Shown here: piece by piece, positions 21,299 through 34,123 of the stretch
Layout of the letters: each line of letters starts with the position of its first letter
Position numbering within the stretch: position 1 is the first letter of the stretch
Source: Lingula anatina
Lineage: Eukaryota; Brachiopoda; Lingulata; Lingulida; Lingulidae
Length of the DNA: 36,489 nucleotides
Direction of reading: 5' to 3'
NCBI RefSeq assembly: GCF_001039355.2
Contig: NW_019773627.1
Coordinates: forward strand, 11,928-48,416
Program-made: the position numbers and the translations under genes
Notes under the pieces: generated by a model
Database searches by the model: none
What the model was told of the DNA's origin: nothing
Seen by the model: only the letters and a program-made list of their open reading frames with translations

Positions 21299-22848
21299 TA
21301 TATTTGTAAGACACAAGACACGGACAAGAGAGGTTAGGCTGATTGCTGATTAACTTGTACATGTACCGGTAATAGTAGGCTACTAGTAGATTTAGGTGTA
21401 TACCAGCAGGTCTTACTTAGGCTGATCGACACACATACCCAAGCAACTCAAGAGCAAATGTCTAGCATATGTACTGTACATGCTGTACGTGCACCGTACC
21501 TGTACATTTACAGGCTATCTGAGCTTGCAGGACGTTTTCCTCTGAAAGTGACGCCGTAACTGTACATGTACATGTATCTTTCCAAAAAATGTCATTCAGT
21601 AACGTTATAGTTATAAAGTAAGGTCATATAATTTTTATTTATATTTCTATATATTTAATTTTGACAATCCTTTTGTAATCCCATTTGATGCAGTTAATCT
21701 AATGGAAACGGAGAGATGTAGCTGTTTGCTTATGCCCTGGGCCGTCTTGGAATAATGCGATTGTAGCGCCATAGTTGTAGCCTCGTTCTGGCCCTAGTTA
21801 CCAAGTTACCGTAAACATTCTTCCGCCATTTTTGTAATTCACTTAGTAGCTTAATACAGTCAATCAATACATTTATAGCAGGCAATCTCAAAATGTATGA
21901 CGACCAGAACTCAGAAGGTGGACCCAAAGGGACATATGAGACGTACAAAGCGGAAGGTGACAATTTATACAAACAGGGAGAATACAGAAAAGCTATCGAG
22001 AGTTATAACACGGTAAGTTTCGTGCACATGTAAGAGGCATGTTCGACTTGCAGGATCTGCTAATGTTACGTGAAGGCACGCATATCTATGGGCGAAAGAT
22101 TGATTATCGATAGAAAATCCGAGCTTATTGTACTTGAACCCCTCAAAAGTCACTTTTGTTACGTAGATATTGCGTTATTCACTATGCCCGAGTTGTCACT
22201 GAATAAGCTACTGTACCGCCACAGTAATAGTACAGTACAAGTACATGTACCGTACAGTGCATATGTACATGTAGGTGTACTGACGATGTACTTGTACATG
22301 CATTGGTACTGGGACCGTGTTCACTACATGTACAATGTACAGTACACTAGTATTATGTTGGGTGGATACACGGATAGTCACAATAGTCCAATTGTGAATA
22401 AATCATAATATTTTTTGAGCTATTCAAAATTAAAATATATTCATGTTTTAAAATTTTTAGTTGCATCGTGTTTGCAACAACATGTATTTAAGAAGTCAAA
22501 AGTTGGCTAACTTACTAGTATTTTAACCCCTACATATTGCCACCAATACTTGGAATTTTTTACAGAATATGTAAAGCAACTGAGCATGAACATAAATGTA
22601 CTGTACTAGTACAGCAAAAGATTTTGAATCTACATGTGGGATTTTTTAATGCAAATTAAGTAACACATGGGCATGTGATATAATCAAAGTGAAGTTGTAT
22701 TTAAATTTTGGTGAACAAACACATGAATTATGAGAAAATACAGGGTACAGTCTGATATAATGTCTCATCAAAAGCATTATGGTATATGTGTGTATGCATT
22801 AGAATTTGATCCCAAAACTTATGTTAATAGAGATTATAAAAATGGCAC
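21299..22848. repeat. Duplicated block, copy 2
   Basis: Partner of 19128-20660. It contains the ODAD4 exon 1 copy that leads directly into the rest of the gene. Its right end continues as ATACTGAGTAAC with no LTR element. Confidence 0.92.
21797..21817 (+). promoter_or_regulatory. RFX half-site plus forkhead motif, copy 2
   Basis: GTTACC, GTTACC and GTAAACA in the same spacing as in copy 1, about 80 bases before the ATG at 21893. Confidence 0.4.
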
Positions 22849-25800
22849 ATACTGAGTAACAGAAAACAAGAAAAAGATAATTTCCCAAATTTCCAAAAGG
22901 GAACACAAAGCTGCTGATGAATACTTCCTGCATATTCTAGAATCTTAGCTCTAAATTCCATTTTGTTTTAAAATTGAATTTGTATTCATAAAGTTATAAA
23001 GCATTTAAGAGTAAATAGCCATTTTACATGAAATATTAAATTAACAATATAAAAAGTGAAATATAAGAGATAGAAGAAGACAACAAGATTTCCCATTATA
23101 AGTTTACCACTGGCATATCTTTTCAGTCTTTTATTTTTTTTTTTTAATTTTTGTACTTTAAACACTTTTATTTTATTTTGACCTAATGTAAATTTTGCTT
23201 TATTTAGTTTTATTAGTCTATTTTTTTAAATATTTAAATCACTTTTTTATTTTATTACATTCAGTTTTGTGTTAATTCTTTAATATCTACATTATTTCAT
23301 TTTTAGGCCTTGGAACTGAAGCCCACTGACAGAAACTGTTTGGTCTCCAGATCTAAATGTTACCTTCAACTTGGGGAGACACAGAAAGCTTATGAAGATG
23401 CTGAGGCTTCACTGGTGGATGATAAAGACTTTCACAAGGTGAGGTTTTTTCTTGTATGACATGATAAAAATATTTATTTATTTATTATTGCAACATACTT
23501 ATTGACTTAATCTTGATTAGGTAATAATACATCTTTTATAACTAACATGCACCAGCAGGACGTAATGGAAATATTCAAAATGAAGTCCCTGATATTGAAT
23601 ACAATGCAAATATAATTAATATTATGATATACAATCAGCATGAGATTGTACTGGTTGGTTCATGTACCCAAACACCACTCAAAGGATTAAATTATCCATA
23701 ATAGATAAACACAACACCAGGGACCAATGAATGAATTGCAGCTTGGACATAAAGATTACAGTAATGATATATAATTACCTGAGAGTGATAAAAGATTCAA
23801 ATGCCACACTGACTAGCAGATAGACCTATGTTGTTAGTATGTGGGTTACTTTGCCTCTAATCTCATGTTGATTCACAGTTCAGGTGGTCCTGATCAATAT
23901 ATGACAAACAGCTTATGTACTCATGATGTTTGTATAGATCCGTTTACTTTATGTGCTCCATCTGCAGATCTAGGGATGATATATGTACAGGGGTGCATAT
24001 GCACTGTATGATTTGGTCCTTTCTGTTATTCTGTGAAGTATATACATTGATAAGTTTGAAAAACATAATAATGATAATAGTAATAAATAACAGTCAAAAA
24101 ACATAATCACTATCTCATAATTGGTGAATGATCTAACATAAAAAAACAATTTGTGAAAATTCTTCAACCACTTTTATTATGCAAATTTTTATTTAATTTT
24201 ATTTTCATAATTTATTATCATTATGATTATCAAAAGCACATATTTTGGTTTCATTTTATCTACACGTACTTTAAACTTATTTGTGATATATATTTTTTGC
24301 TATATTTATCATTATTATTCTTTATATTCTTATTCTTATTGTAATTATTAAAATTAATTTATTTATTATCCAGGGCTTGTTCCAAAAAGCAGAGGCTTTG
24401 TACAGCATGGGTAACTTTGAGATGGCGCTAGTCTTCTACCACAGAGGTCACAAACTCCGGCCAGAGCTGCAGGAGTTCAGACTTGGCATACAGAAGGCAC
24501 AGGAGGCCATTGATAACAGTGTGGGAAGTAAGGACTTCAAAGACATTTTTTCTTTTAATATATTGATAGCTTTTGTTAATGATAGTGATGATATTTTTCT
24601 TTCACGATACTTTGTCATTTCAGGCTATGGTGACAATTAAGAAACTGTTGCACTGACATAAAACAGAAAATGACTGAGATATTTGACAGTCATAAAGAAA
24701 CAATACTAAAAAAATCTAGAATTTCTTGCAGAAAGTATAAAGTTATGTACTATATTGAACAGATGTAAGAGAGTGATTGTTCATTAATAACAAAATATGA
24801 ACTCACTTAAATATCCTTTGGATAGTTGATTTAGTGCACAATAGAATTGAAAGAAAGGCTATGTGCTCAGCAAATAAACATTTCACTTTTCTACAGGTCC
24901 AGCCAAAGTAAATTAACCAAGGAGGGAGATCTTTCTTTCTTTGCCAAGCAAGATGAGGTATGTAGCCTAAAGAGATCAGTAGGGGTTAATATTGGAAATA
25001 AAAATTTTAACAAGTTGAGCATGCATTTGTGTTTAATAATTTATACTGCAAATTTCACTATTTTGTGAATTGAAAAAATATATTCTCTTATAAGGCTTAA
25101 GCAGGTATTTGATGATATTATCATGTAAAAATGTGATTCAAAAATAAATTAGATTGGCAAAACTAGTGTACTGGTAATTATCTCCTCGGCAAATGGCAAG
25201 AATAACTTTTCACTAGAGCTTATAACTACTGTATCTTAGGAGAGTCCAGAAGAGATAGAGAAGGTACAGCTTTTATTTTACACTGTCCAAAAGCATTCTC
25301 TCCTCTTTACATGTACTGTTTTTTATCTGTGTTTAATAAAGCATACATGTACATACAGATTTCTCTACATTCTATGTGCAATGAGTTAGGCTTCTGATTA
25401 TGTGTAACTTGCTGCCATATTTTTTCAAATGGAGAGGGGCAACATATGCAATGCAATCTACTTTCATATTTTGAGTAAACTGTTATTTTATTTGCATGTT
25501 TATTTCTGATGCAATTTTCTTTTCCTTTTAAAGACTTTTTAAGATATTTCAGTTGTGCTTTTTATTGTGTGACATTCTGCTATTGAGCAATGTGTATATT
25601 GTATGCATCAGTGCCAGCTTTTGCTGTGTTACAATTTTAGTATTCTTTATTTTAATATGGATGAATGAATCAATAGAAAAAATAAAATTAAAAAAAAATG
25701 TTGGACTTAAAATTATGTGTATGTGGTTCAGAAGTTGAAAAGGATTGTGAATTATTGTATACATGTGGAATAATTGTACTGTGTCCATATTGTACATTTA

Positions 25801-28800
25801 TGCCTGTTGTTGAGAAATTAACAGTTAGAACATATGCAAGCACAAGGATTATTTATGTCTAGTCAGGTGCACCTTAACTGAAAATCTCTAGAGAACAAAC
25901 AAACGATAAAAAAAGACATTACATATCAAATTTTATGATTCATGCAAGGCTATACTAAAATTTTAATAAATTAATGATATTTCATTATTGAAAATATTTT
26001 TGAAACAACCACAGGAATACATCCATCATTTCAATGATTATCTTATGTAGAAAAAGAGCAAGAAGCCAACGTTTGGCTATGCCAAGCCTGCGGTGCAGAA
26101 ACAACAGGCAGCTAAGCGTGAACCCAAGGGGGCAAGTGGCAGCGAGAAGACGGAGAAACAGCTGCTGGGAGAGCTGTACGGAGACAAGCAATTCCTGGAG
26201 AAACTGCTAAAAGAATATGGTATGTATTACAGTATATTTACACTTGACATATATAATATGTTGCCAGAGTCTGCATGCTCATAGCCTTGGGGGGGGGGGG
26301 GGGGTTAAAAAAAACCCTTTTTGCTGGGAAAAAGGTCCTCTCTAGGTAAAATTTTATCTAGGTACACATTGGTTTCATGGTAAAAGGTCCACTTTTTCAG
26401 AAAAACTTATGAAGCTGGCTACCAGCCTGGTCTTCTATATTTTTTATACTAGTGTTATCATTTTTATTCTTTGGTAATATATATTTGATTTATTGGTTCT
26501 TTATTCTTTCATCAATACATTCTCTTATCAGTTAATCTATTCATTTGTTTGTCTTCCCTTGTACTTTTATCTGTATTTAAAATCCAAATACTCATAATCC
26601 ATTTCAAGTCTGGTTTGATTCTACTTAAAATCTGGATCCAAAAATATAGCTGCACATTAAAGATGTATAAGATTTTAGATGTTTTTATTTATTTTCCCAT
26701 TTTATCATATTACTTCATTTATTAAATTGTTTTTATAATTTTATCAAAAAATCACTTATTTATTTTTCATAATTAGACTCCAATACTCAGAGGGGCAAAG
26801 AGATCAATAACCTGGTTATAAACTGTCTGGACTACCTCAGTGATCGCAGAGAATTCTGGCGCCAGCAAAAACCCATCTACGCACGTCAGTCAGAGAAGAG
26901 GAAGGTAATGGGAGGGGCAGTTGGACAGTCCAAGAGCAATTACAATCAGTACATCATTAAGGAGCTCGAAAAAATAGATGAAGGTATGAAAAAATATTCT
27001 GACTTCATTTCAGCCTTTGTTTTATTTATTTTTTTTTATCAATCCTGTTGTGCCAACTGCTTGCTATCTCTACATTATGCTCATTTAATGACAAACAAAT
27101 GAAATGTTACAATGCTTCATGATAATTGCATTGTGATAATTGATAAAAATGAAAAAAAAATTTATGATAAATTATTTTACATATGCAATTTTCTGAACAA
27201 TTTCATGACGTTTAAATCAGTTTGTCAATTTAATGTGGGTCATTTGAAATATAAAAAATAAAGATTAATTTTGTTTTCTTCATGTTCTTCCACCCTCTCA
27301 TCACTCAGTCTGTTAATACTAGTTCACGCAATAATTGCTTCTTTGTTTTCTGTTAATTTTCATTACGTTATTATAATCTCTTAAATTTTATGGCACAGTT
27401 ATCTTGACCTTCCTATGTCAAATGTCCTGGTGACTCCCTTCACCATAAAAAATTTTCATGTAATTATTTAACAGAGGAAAAAATGTTGTTCTTTGTTTTA
27501 AATTCCTGTAATATTATAAATGGGATAATTCCAGCACAAGCCAATGGCAGGTTTGAGGAGAGTTTACGTATGTCTAACAAGTGCCTGAAGACGGTGGAAG
27601 GTTGGTCTGATGATGCAGTTAGCAACAGACATGAGGTGCTGGCAAATCTCTACAGTGCTATGGGGAATGCCTACCTTGAGATGGCACAGTTTGAAAAATC
27701 TCTACAATATCACCAAAAAGACTTAGATATAGCTAATAAACAGTGAGTATTACTTATTTATTTATTTATTTTGTAAGGAAAATTCTAAATTGTCTTGATA
27801 TAGTTTTGCAGGGTTTTTTTTTTTTACCAATTATTTTTTTTCTTTTTGATTTTTATGTAAAACACAAAAAAATGCGCCAACATCTTTCATTTTTTATGTT
27901 ACCAGTCCTAATTAGAAGCTACATGTAAGACCCAAAATACAGATCTCTACATAGCAGATACAGGGTCCTATAGTTAAAAATTATACTAATATGATAAGAC
28001 AAGATGTAGTCTCAAGTGCTCACTTCACCAGTGTAGCACAGGTCAAGTAGGGAACAAAAATGGTCCTTGTAGAAACTAGGATGAGAAGTTAATGATACAC
28101 TTAGTACCTCCTTTGCATGTATGAATCTTATCAATAGCCATCCAAGATGTCTTTAAACTCAGTCAACATGGTTGCCAGTAGTGAAATATTCCAGAACTGA
28201 TGAATGCCAAAATATTCTCCAAACATAATGGTAATAATTAAAACGTTGACAACTTTGTACTGGTACATTTTCATATTTAATCGAATAATCCTTTGAAGTG
28301 CAGCATTGATTGCAAACCACCTTGATTAATACAGTGCTGTAGTACCTAGCAAATGATCCCTTTTTAGAATCAGCTACTAGTACTGCTTTTGTCACTGTCC
28401 ATAACAATTGCAATCATAATTGGCTTTTTCACAGTGATTCACATTATTTTACCCCTGCATTTTTTTTTTCTTTTTCATTTTTTTAATCACTTTTTATTAT
28501 TATTATTATTATTATTATTGTCCTTTTTCATTTAGTAGAACTATTTTCTGATCTTAATTTACATGTAACAAGTGTTATTGATTATCACCTTGGAAAAGTT
28601 CAAGTGGCATCACAGACTATTCAACATGTAATTGTTTTTATTGCTCTCCTTAAAAAACATAAGGTATATTATAAATAATTAAACCTTATAAATAGTCATT
28701 ATGATAAGTGAAAGATACTAACCATTGTTTTTATGTCCAATTCTTCTTTCTATTGCAGTGATACGGAACATTTAAAGTCCAGGGCCTTGGACAATCTTGG

Positions 28801-29060
28801 CAGAGTGTACGCGCGGTCAGGGAAATTCCAGGACGCGGTTAATGTGTAAGTACATTCACACTTGTACTTAAAATGTATATATGCTATAATATATCTCTGT
28901 GTGAGTGTGATCCAACTGGTTGAGATTATGATTCGGTTACTTATGTAATCGTGTCCCAGAAAGTGTACCTAGGGTTATCTTTGTGTTAAAGTACTACATG
29001 TAGTGATATACTCTGATCATGACTTTTTGAACTTTTTTTTTTAGATGGAGGGAAAGTATG

Positions 29061-29091
<31 letters not shown>

Positions 29092-31286
29092 TTTTTGTCG
29101 TGCTTTAATTGAAACCTTTTTTAACACGGAGTCACTGGAAATTATGCAGCTGCCGTGCAAAAGTTCCTCTTTGTACATACACATGTATATCTCTCATATT
29201 GTCATGTAGAATGTACCTCCTTATGTTTCAGATGGACAGAAAAATTACCAATGAGTAAATCAGCACTGGAGAGCACGTGGCTGTTCCACGAGATAGGCCG
29301 GTGCTACCTGGAGATGGGCAAGTTTGAGGAAGCCAAGGATAATGGAGAAAAATCTATGGCAGCTGCTGAAGAGGCTCAGGATAATGTGTGGAAACTAAAT
29401 GCCAGTGTGCTGATAGCTCAGGCTGAAGGTGAGTCATTGTGTTAGTTGAGATAGGTACATTTGCACAAAGCACATTTGACAGAAATTCTGCTAATCAAAT
29501 CCCATTGGTTCCAATTAAGTTATATTATCAAATTATGTAGCGTCAGTAATGTAAACCATGCCTTTTGTGTGTAACTTTAGGGAAGAGCACCTGGTTTTTC
29601 ATTTATTCATTTTATCTGATTTTTTAATTGATCAATAATTTTGTAATAATAATAACCCTGTACATTTCAGTAAAATTGGGAAGTTATGAATCTGCACAAG
29701 AAGCATTTGAAAGATCTCTTGACATGGCCAAATTACAAGGTGAGGTTTTTTTTTTTTATTTTTTATTTTTTTTTTTTGGGGGGGGGGGAGGGAGGGCATT
29801 CTCCAAACACCAGATTAGTATTTCAAGAATACATACAGTAAACGGTGAAGAAAACATCAAACCCTGCCTTCAGTTTGTTAGTAATTTTGATATTTATTTC
29901 AGGTGACACAGCGGCAGAAAATGCAATTAAAAAAGCTCTAGAAGATGTAAATGCAAAAATAGTCAATGGTCTCAAGGGGGAGTCAGAGACAGAACAGACT
30001 GAAGAGGCAGCACCTGCTGAACAAAGCCAAGAAGAGGCAGAACCAGCAGCTGAAGACAGTAAGAAAAAATAAATTTATATATATATATTTATGGATCAGT
30101 CTATTAGCTGTGTAGCATTTACCGTAATTTAGAAAAAAGAAATGATGTTGCCAGGATTTGTTGTTACATGCAGCAGATGATGATTTGTTGAGCATATTTG
30201 ATGATTTGTTTTAAAAAACAAACTTTCCTTTTTTTACTGAGATAAGTTCCTATCATATCAAATATCAAATTTGTCTCTGATGTATCAAGAGGTTTGCTGT
30301 GTTCTTTGCTTGCAATACTAACCAAAGGCATTTGATTTGTGCAATTCCATCAGGTAAACCCACCCCCTCTGATGCTGAGGCAGCTGATGAGGAATACAGC
30401 GAGGATGAGGTGGAGGAGGAGGAGGAAGTTGAGGAGGAGGAAGAAGAAGATAATTAAGAAAAATAGAATACATTGATAGATTCTGTCTTGCAACAATATT
30501 TGTACTGCATTTTTATACTAACAAACTGCTCACAGGATTAATGGTATCCAAGCCAAGGAAATGATGGATCACCATGGGAGGCTGCCATGCAGCCATTGAT
30601 TTGTGAAGATGCTGATGGAGAAAAAAAATTAATTTTTAATCCAATGATGAGGATATCACACTCCAGCGACAGGACCTTTGCAACTTACTATTGTGTTCTG
30701 TATTCTTGACCTACTGCATATTTTATTTTATTATTTTTCCAGTGCATTAGATGATTTTTCTTTCTTCTTAAATGTGTAAAACTTATCTCTAACTACTCTC
30801 ATGTACTTAACCACTTATTATGTTTGTTCCCCTCTTTCAGCAACCTCAACCCACACAGGTGTGCATTAGCTGATAAATCCATCAATCCTTTATTGTTTAT
30901 ATTTTCCAGTTTCAAACATATTCCTGGTGATATTTATACTTATCCATATTTGTATCTATTTCCAAGCAATATACTTGTAGTTGAATTATGTCTGTGTGAC
31001 TGCTTATTTTAAAGTTAAATTGATCCTCTTCTCCCAACCCTTCACCATTCCCTAGTGTCCTAAATCAGATGATGGATGGCCCAGCAAAACCTGGCAATAG
31101 TTTGGCTTAGTATTTTATTTTGGTTTATTTTGTTTTGTTTTGTTTTATTTTTTTGTTTTTATTTTTCTAATGTTTCCTAGGGTCTGCTTCATGTTTATTT
31201 TACCTTCGTTTCCTCTCTTTTTTCTCTCAGACACAGAACAAACTGCTGCTGCAGAAGATGATACCCAACAACAGGTGGAAGAGTAA
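21893..31286 (+). CDS. ODAD4: Outer dynein arm docking complex subunit 4 (TTC25), TPR protein
   Basis: Exons are 21893-22012, 23307-23438, 24374-24527, 24897-24957, 26051-26219, 26777-26983, 27535-27742, 28759-28845, 29232-29428, 29671-29739 and 29903-30058, then one of three endings: read-through to TAA at 30072, exon 30354-30457, or exon 31231-31286. ODAD4 docks outer dynein arms onto axonemal doublets in motile cilia. N-terminal TPRs include DRNCLVSRSKCYLQLGE, LFQKAEALYSMGNFEMALVF and LRPELQEFRLGIQKAQEA. The middle block LLGELYGDKQFLEKLLKE, then REFWRQQKPIYAR, is diagnostic of the family. C-terminal TPRs include SRALDNLGRVYARSGKFQDA and WLFHEIGRCYLEMGKFEEA. Splice phases agree everywhere except exons 3-4, whose combined 215 bases are one short of a multiple of three although both outer junctions are phase 0; an in-frame TAA follows at once. 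The length, about 525 residues, is shorter than vertebrate orthologues, mainly in the C-terminal tail. Confidence 0.93.
22849..23306. other. 3' part of ODAD4 intron 1
   Basis: AT-rich with T runs; no other feature seen. Introns at 23439-24373, 24958-26050, 26220-26776, 26984-27534, 27743-28758 and 28846-29231 are similar and contain no further coding signal. Confidence 0.6.
24897..24957 (+). CDS. ODAD4: ODAD4 exon 4 with apparent 1-base deletion
   Basis: Exon 3 ends in phase 1 (GGA A, GTAAGG donor). The strong acceptor TTCTACAG gives AGT CCA GCC AAA GTA AAT TAA, a stop. The conserved family sequence KLTKEGDLSFFAKQDE is in the next frame, which needs one extra base near 24908-24912. With that base the residue spacing matches the family pattern (S-P then KL then GDLSF). 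It is either a sequence error or a true lesion. Confidence 0.75.
26287..26304. repeat. Poly-G run in ODAD4 intron 5
   Basis: An uninterrupted run of G followed by A-rich sequence, a typical site of assembly or sequencing slippage. Confidence 0.9.
28493..28519. repeat. (TTA)n microsatellite
   Basis: Trinucleotide ATT units within ODAD4 intron 7. Confidence 0.9.
29060..29095. repeat. (TTTA)n microsatellite
   Basis: Tetranucleotide units within ODAD4 intron 8. Confidence 0.9.
29746..29796. repeat. Poly-T then poly-G tract
   Basis: A long T-rich run switches to GGGGGGGGGGGAGGGAGGG inside the 163-base ODAD4 intron 10. The G tracts could form a G-quadruplex. Confidence 0.8.
30354..30457 (+). CDS. 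ODAD4: ODAD4 alternative last exon with acidic tail
   Basis: Preceded by TTCCATCAG and in phase with the GTAAGA donor inside exon 11 at 30059. It encodes KPTPSDAEAADEEYSEDE followed by a run of Glu, ending DN and TAA at 30455. There is no usable in-phase donor, so it would be terminal. Confidence 0.7.
31231..31286 (+). CDS. ODAD4: ODAD4 second alternative last exon
   Basis: The acceptor TTTTTTCTCTCAG is strong. The phase fits the 30059 donor (A plus AC), giving NTEQTAAAEDDTQQQVEE and a TAA stop. Its composition is acidic like the other two endings, and TEQT is shared with exon 11. Confidence 0.6.
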
Positions 31287-32011
31287 AACTGGTTATTGTG
31301 CTAGCTGAGCCGCCAAATTGTGTTGGATGAGACAGGCTATGATATTAAATAATAGTTTCAACAAAGTAATAACAAACACATCAACTACAACACTTATCTA
31401 ACTTAACCATAATAAATGGGGTCTGATGACTATGCAAAACTGAGACAAATTTATTTTAACTGAAATTCTGTGATTTGCATAAGGAAAAAATGCTTTTATA
31501 AATTATATGTTTAGGTATTCCTTGTCTTACGTTTTCTATTTTTATTATAGTGGTACAATTTCATAGCATTTTTGCATCATATAACATTTTTGATGAGCAC
31601 AGTATTACCTCTGTTCTATTTTAAATCAAACAATACTGAGTACGCCAAATGGGTAAATCATATTTACTTGCCGGATTATACTTTTTTTATCTATAAACAA
31701 ATATATTTGTACACATATGTATGTCAAATTCTGTTGACAGAAAATATTTTACATTATTCAGTGTTAGTGAAAAAAAAAAAAAAGAAAAACAATGCATTTA
31801 TGTGACAATTGCATAAAATTGTCTTTGGTCATGAGACTTCAATATGTTTGTGTTCATTAATATCTCTTAATTTCGGTGTCTTATACGCATATAGGTGATA
31901 AGAATCTCGTTTACGACATGCATACACTTACTTGTATTGCTACAGATTATCTCTATTTTCTGTTGTACAATATTGCTGTATGCAAGATAACATTACGTTC
32001 TAGCGGTGCCA

Positions 32012-32017
32012 AATAAA
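32012..32017 (+). terminator. Candidate polyadenylation signal for ODAD4
   Basis: AATAAA about 725 bases after the distal ODAD4 stop, followed by TG-rich sequence. Motif match only. Confidence 0.4.
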
Positions 32018-32054
32018 ATGTATGTTTATCCAGTTGATAATACTGATGCTTTCA

Positions 32055-32056
<2 letters not shown>

Positions 32057-32110
<54 letters not shown>
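32057..32110. repeat. (TTA)n microsatellite
   Basis: About 18 uninterrupted TTA units. Confidence 0.95.
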
Positions 32111-32785
32111 TGACGAGATATGGGAGGGAATGGAGGAAAATACCGGGTAGAGAGAAAGAGCTAGAGTATTGGCAGAGAAAAAAAATTGATGATTTGCACG
32201 GGGTTCTCTCCTTACTTTGCTGCGTTATAACTTCAGGTGATTTTACAAAACCAAGTTACAGCATGTGCCCTTACTCATCTTAAACAATCTTAAATTAATG
32301 CAAAATATACAATATATATGTATCGTATCATGGACGTGCAGATATATATATGGAGAGAAAAATAGGTTCTTACTGCCTGACAATAGAAAATACATAAAAC
32401 AATTATCTAAAAACCCTTATTAAAAAAAATTACATCAATTATTTAATTATTTTACAATAATAACCTCTAAAGCCAAACAGATAGCTAAACAACATATTAA
32501 TGCATTAAAATAATTTTACAACCTTCAAAATCTAAGGAGTAGTCTGCCTAGTATTGTCGACTTATCTGAGGCATGAAAAAAATAGCTATTAATTATAATT
32601 CACTCATTCTCAATATACATGTATAGCTTTATTTAACATTTTTCATTTTATTAAAAGGAATAAAACTAATATAATAACAGTATTTATTTCTTATTAACAG
32701 CACTACACTTCTGTCTCAGTGCTGTTTACAAATAAAATTATCAAAATTACAAGTATTATATAAATACCTGAGGTGAATAAAACAA

Positions 32786-33043
32786 TTAAACCTTTTCATG
32801 ATAAAATGAGAAAATATAGAATTTCAAGTATGAAAATAAATTGAAGTACTGTTCAAATAACACTGTTTTTAAGTTTTTTTTTAAACCTGAACACTGTCTA
32901 ATGTGTGAGGGTAGTTCATTCCATAAAATTGGTGCTGCAATTGAAAATGCCCTATGGCCGTATATCCAAATTCCACCTCTGATGTTTAAATCGGTCCACT
33001 CCACAATCCAATTCAGGAAATGACGTAACCGCAGAGGTCGCAT
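32786..33043 (-). mobile_element. 3' fragment of a non-LTR retrotransposon (LINE)
   Basis: The minus-strand frame reads WIYGHRAFSIAAPILWNELP then SHIRQCSGLKKNLKTVLFEQ. The pattern G-x-RAFS-x-AAP-x-LWN-x-LP, followed by LKT-x-LF, is the conserved C-terminal end of many LINE reverse transcriptase proteins. The rest of the ORF is missing, consistent with a 5'-truncated insertion. There is a stop soon after, then AT-rich sequence. Confidence 0.75.
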
Positions 33044-33123
33044 TGTCCAATGGCATGGCTTCTTTTTCGTAATGGGAGGTTAGAGTGGACCGATTTAAAC
33101 ATCAGAGGTGGAATTTGGATATA
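32961..33123. repeat. Perfect 41-bp inverted repeat around an 81-bp spacer
   Basis: 32961-33001 is the exact reverse complement of 33083-33123. The left arm lies in the LINE coding fragment (residues EWTDLNIRGGIWI on the minus strand). The right arm is the same LINE segment in plus orientation. Confidence 0.93.
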
Positions 33124-34123
33124 GGGCCTACGGTTTGATTGTGCGTATGCCATGCACGGAATTTACAAACGAGCGACGGGATGATGTAGCCTGCAGTATT
33201 TGCGGTAAGCGTGCCAAGTTTTAGGCCGCTCCGATGCCCGGCAGTATTTTATTTCGATTATTATGTTTAACTTGGTGGATTCTTGTTTCACAAGCTTACT
33301 CTATTTTATTGTCTCTATGGCGGTATATGGGTACTCTACGACATTCGGTTTGAAGGCTTTAACCACTTGTTATAGTTTATTTTGCATTGTATTGGATTAA
33401 TGTGGCAGTCTAAGGTTGCATGTCCTAGGTGGTTTTCAAGTTTATGCACCGGGTTTTAATATCATTTAGCGATTTTACGACAACCGTTTACTATCCAATC
33501 AAGGTGAAGCGTGCGTAGGACCTACTATTTATCCTTCTACAGTACACTAACCGAAAGCGCGCCTGTAAAAGCTCTTACTTAGGACCATATCATACTGAAT
33601 AAAGGTGAATCACTGTCATTAACCGCGCTGATTTCTTTGCATATCCAGTGCTAGCTAGTTGGGAGATACACGTATACAACTCTTGGACTAGCTGCAAGAG
33701 ACAGGGCAATCAATTTTCAATGCTAAAAATAGGACAGTATGCAATTCCAAATCTCCAAAGTGAAGAGAGTTGATTGTAAACATAAATGTCCGTGGAGCCG
33801 TTCAAGGACATCTCCAAAAATACATCTGACTTTATAGAAGGCTTTGGTCAACGTGGATGGATATGACAATTGCCAAGTCATCAGTCAACAAACTGACGTC
33901 ACCATCTTGTGCAGATAACATTGGAGAGGGTAAAATTACTTTAGAGTCTATCCATAGACCGATAAACTGTATATATAAATTAAGGTGTCTTGACTGTGTT
34001 GACCTACACATGCGCTATTGGCATTGCAGATAAGCAGCCTAGCTACGCTGACAATAAAAACTCCGTGGCCGATTTGAAACGCTGTGAAACTGGTTTGAAT
34101 TTTAAGCTGGTGTGCATCAACGG

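Noticed and set aside
28495-32110. TTA/TTTA arrays considered as CRISPR-like or regulatory arrays
   Set aside because: They are plain microsatellites without spacers, in a eukaryotic intron and intergenic context.
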